Shown here: positions 63,692 through 64,000 of the stretch, piece by piece
Numbering within the stretch: the stretch's first letter is position 1
Layout of the letters: each line of letters opens with the position of its first letter
Origin: Saccharopolyspora hirsuta
GTDB lineage: Bacteria; Actinomycetota; Actinomycetes; Mycobacteriales; Pseudonocardiaceae
DNA length: 64,000 nucleotides
Reading direction: 5' to 3'
NCBI RefSeq assembly: GCF_008630535.1
Contig: NZ_VWPH01000007.1
Coordinates: forward strand, 62,001-126,000
Position numbers and translations under genes: made by a program
Notes under the pieces: model-generated
What the model saw: the letters and a program-made list of their open reading frames with translations, nothing else
Database searches by the model: none
Told to the model about the DNA's origin: nothing

Positions 63692-64000
<309 letters not shown>

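Overview
The window is 64 kb of very GC-rich DNA (about 70%) with dense genes, frequent GTG and TTG starts and almost no intergenic AT. Gene content points to a sporulating actinomycete of the Pseudonocardiales, probably Saccharopolyspora or a close relative: a WhiG-type sporulation sigma factor, a DUF2469/DUF2631/DUF4081 set typical of Actinobacteria, an EspC/YbaB secretion-type cluster, and a housekeeping order that also occurs around map-ispG-dxr, cdsA-frr-pyrH-tsf-rpsB and ffh-rpsP-trmD-rplS-lepB in mycobacteria. The genus is inferred from gene content, not shown. I found no rRNA, tRNA, CRISPR array, transposase or phage gene.

Layout. 1-4.8 kb: 3' end of gdhA, a CynX-like transporter divergent from a FadR-type regulator, an orphan Phd antitoxin and cobQ. 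4.9-8 kb: a YbaB/EspC/WxG-type secretion-associated operon with two small membrane proteins. 8-17.6 kb: map, a VapBC pair, a penicillin-binding lipoprotein, a GNAT protein, ispG, the site-2 protease rseP and dxr (two steps of the MEP isoprenoid route), then two small membrane proteins. 17.7-30.8 kb is an accessory catabolic island: two aldehyde dehydrogenases, an agmatinase-family ureohydrolase, an FAD amine oxidase, an NCS1 permease, two PucR regulators and GABA aminotransferase. Together they could take agmatine or putrescine through 4-aminobutanal, GABA and succinic semialdehyde to succinate. A MerR/NmrA divergent pair is embedded in it. 30.9-32 kb: a second VapBC pair plus an orphan paralogous antitoxin. 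33.4-36.8 kb: a cluster-9 metal ABC importer with a DtxR/MntR-type regulator. 37-64 kb: mostly minus-strand core genes for translation, lipid synthesis, secretion, recombination, competence-type DNA processing and sporulation, ending in a truncated glnB.

The most unusual content is noncoding. (1) A structured repeat family of about 95-165 nt occurs at least five times, plus two deleted relics. Its stems co-vary between copies, and unpaired positions are consistently U.G in only one orientation, as expected of an RNA. (2) An AT-rich palindrome family built on TTCAATTGAA / TTCAATGGAA stands out at three intergenic sites; one copy is a perfect 34-bp palindrome. (3) TCGTGAGTGC hairpins occur twice. 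(4) DnaA-box-like pairs lie upstream of yraN-comM-dprA and between rpsB and an M23 peptidase gene. (5) Two candidate operators overlap leaderless starts: a MerR-type 19-bp-spacer promoter and a 20-bp inverted repeat at the metal-binding lipoprotein gene. All of these come from reading the sequence by eye; no database or folding program was run.
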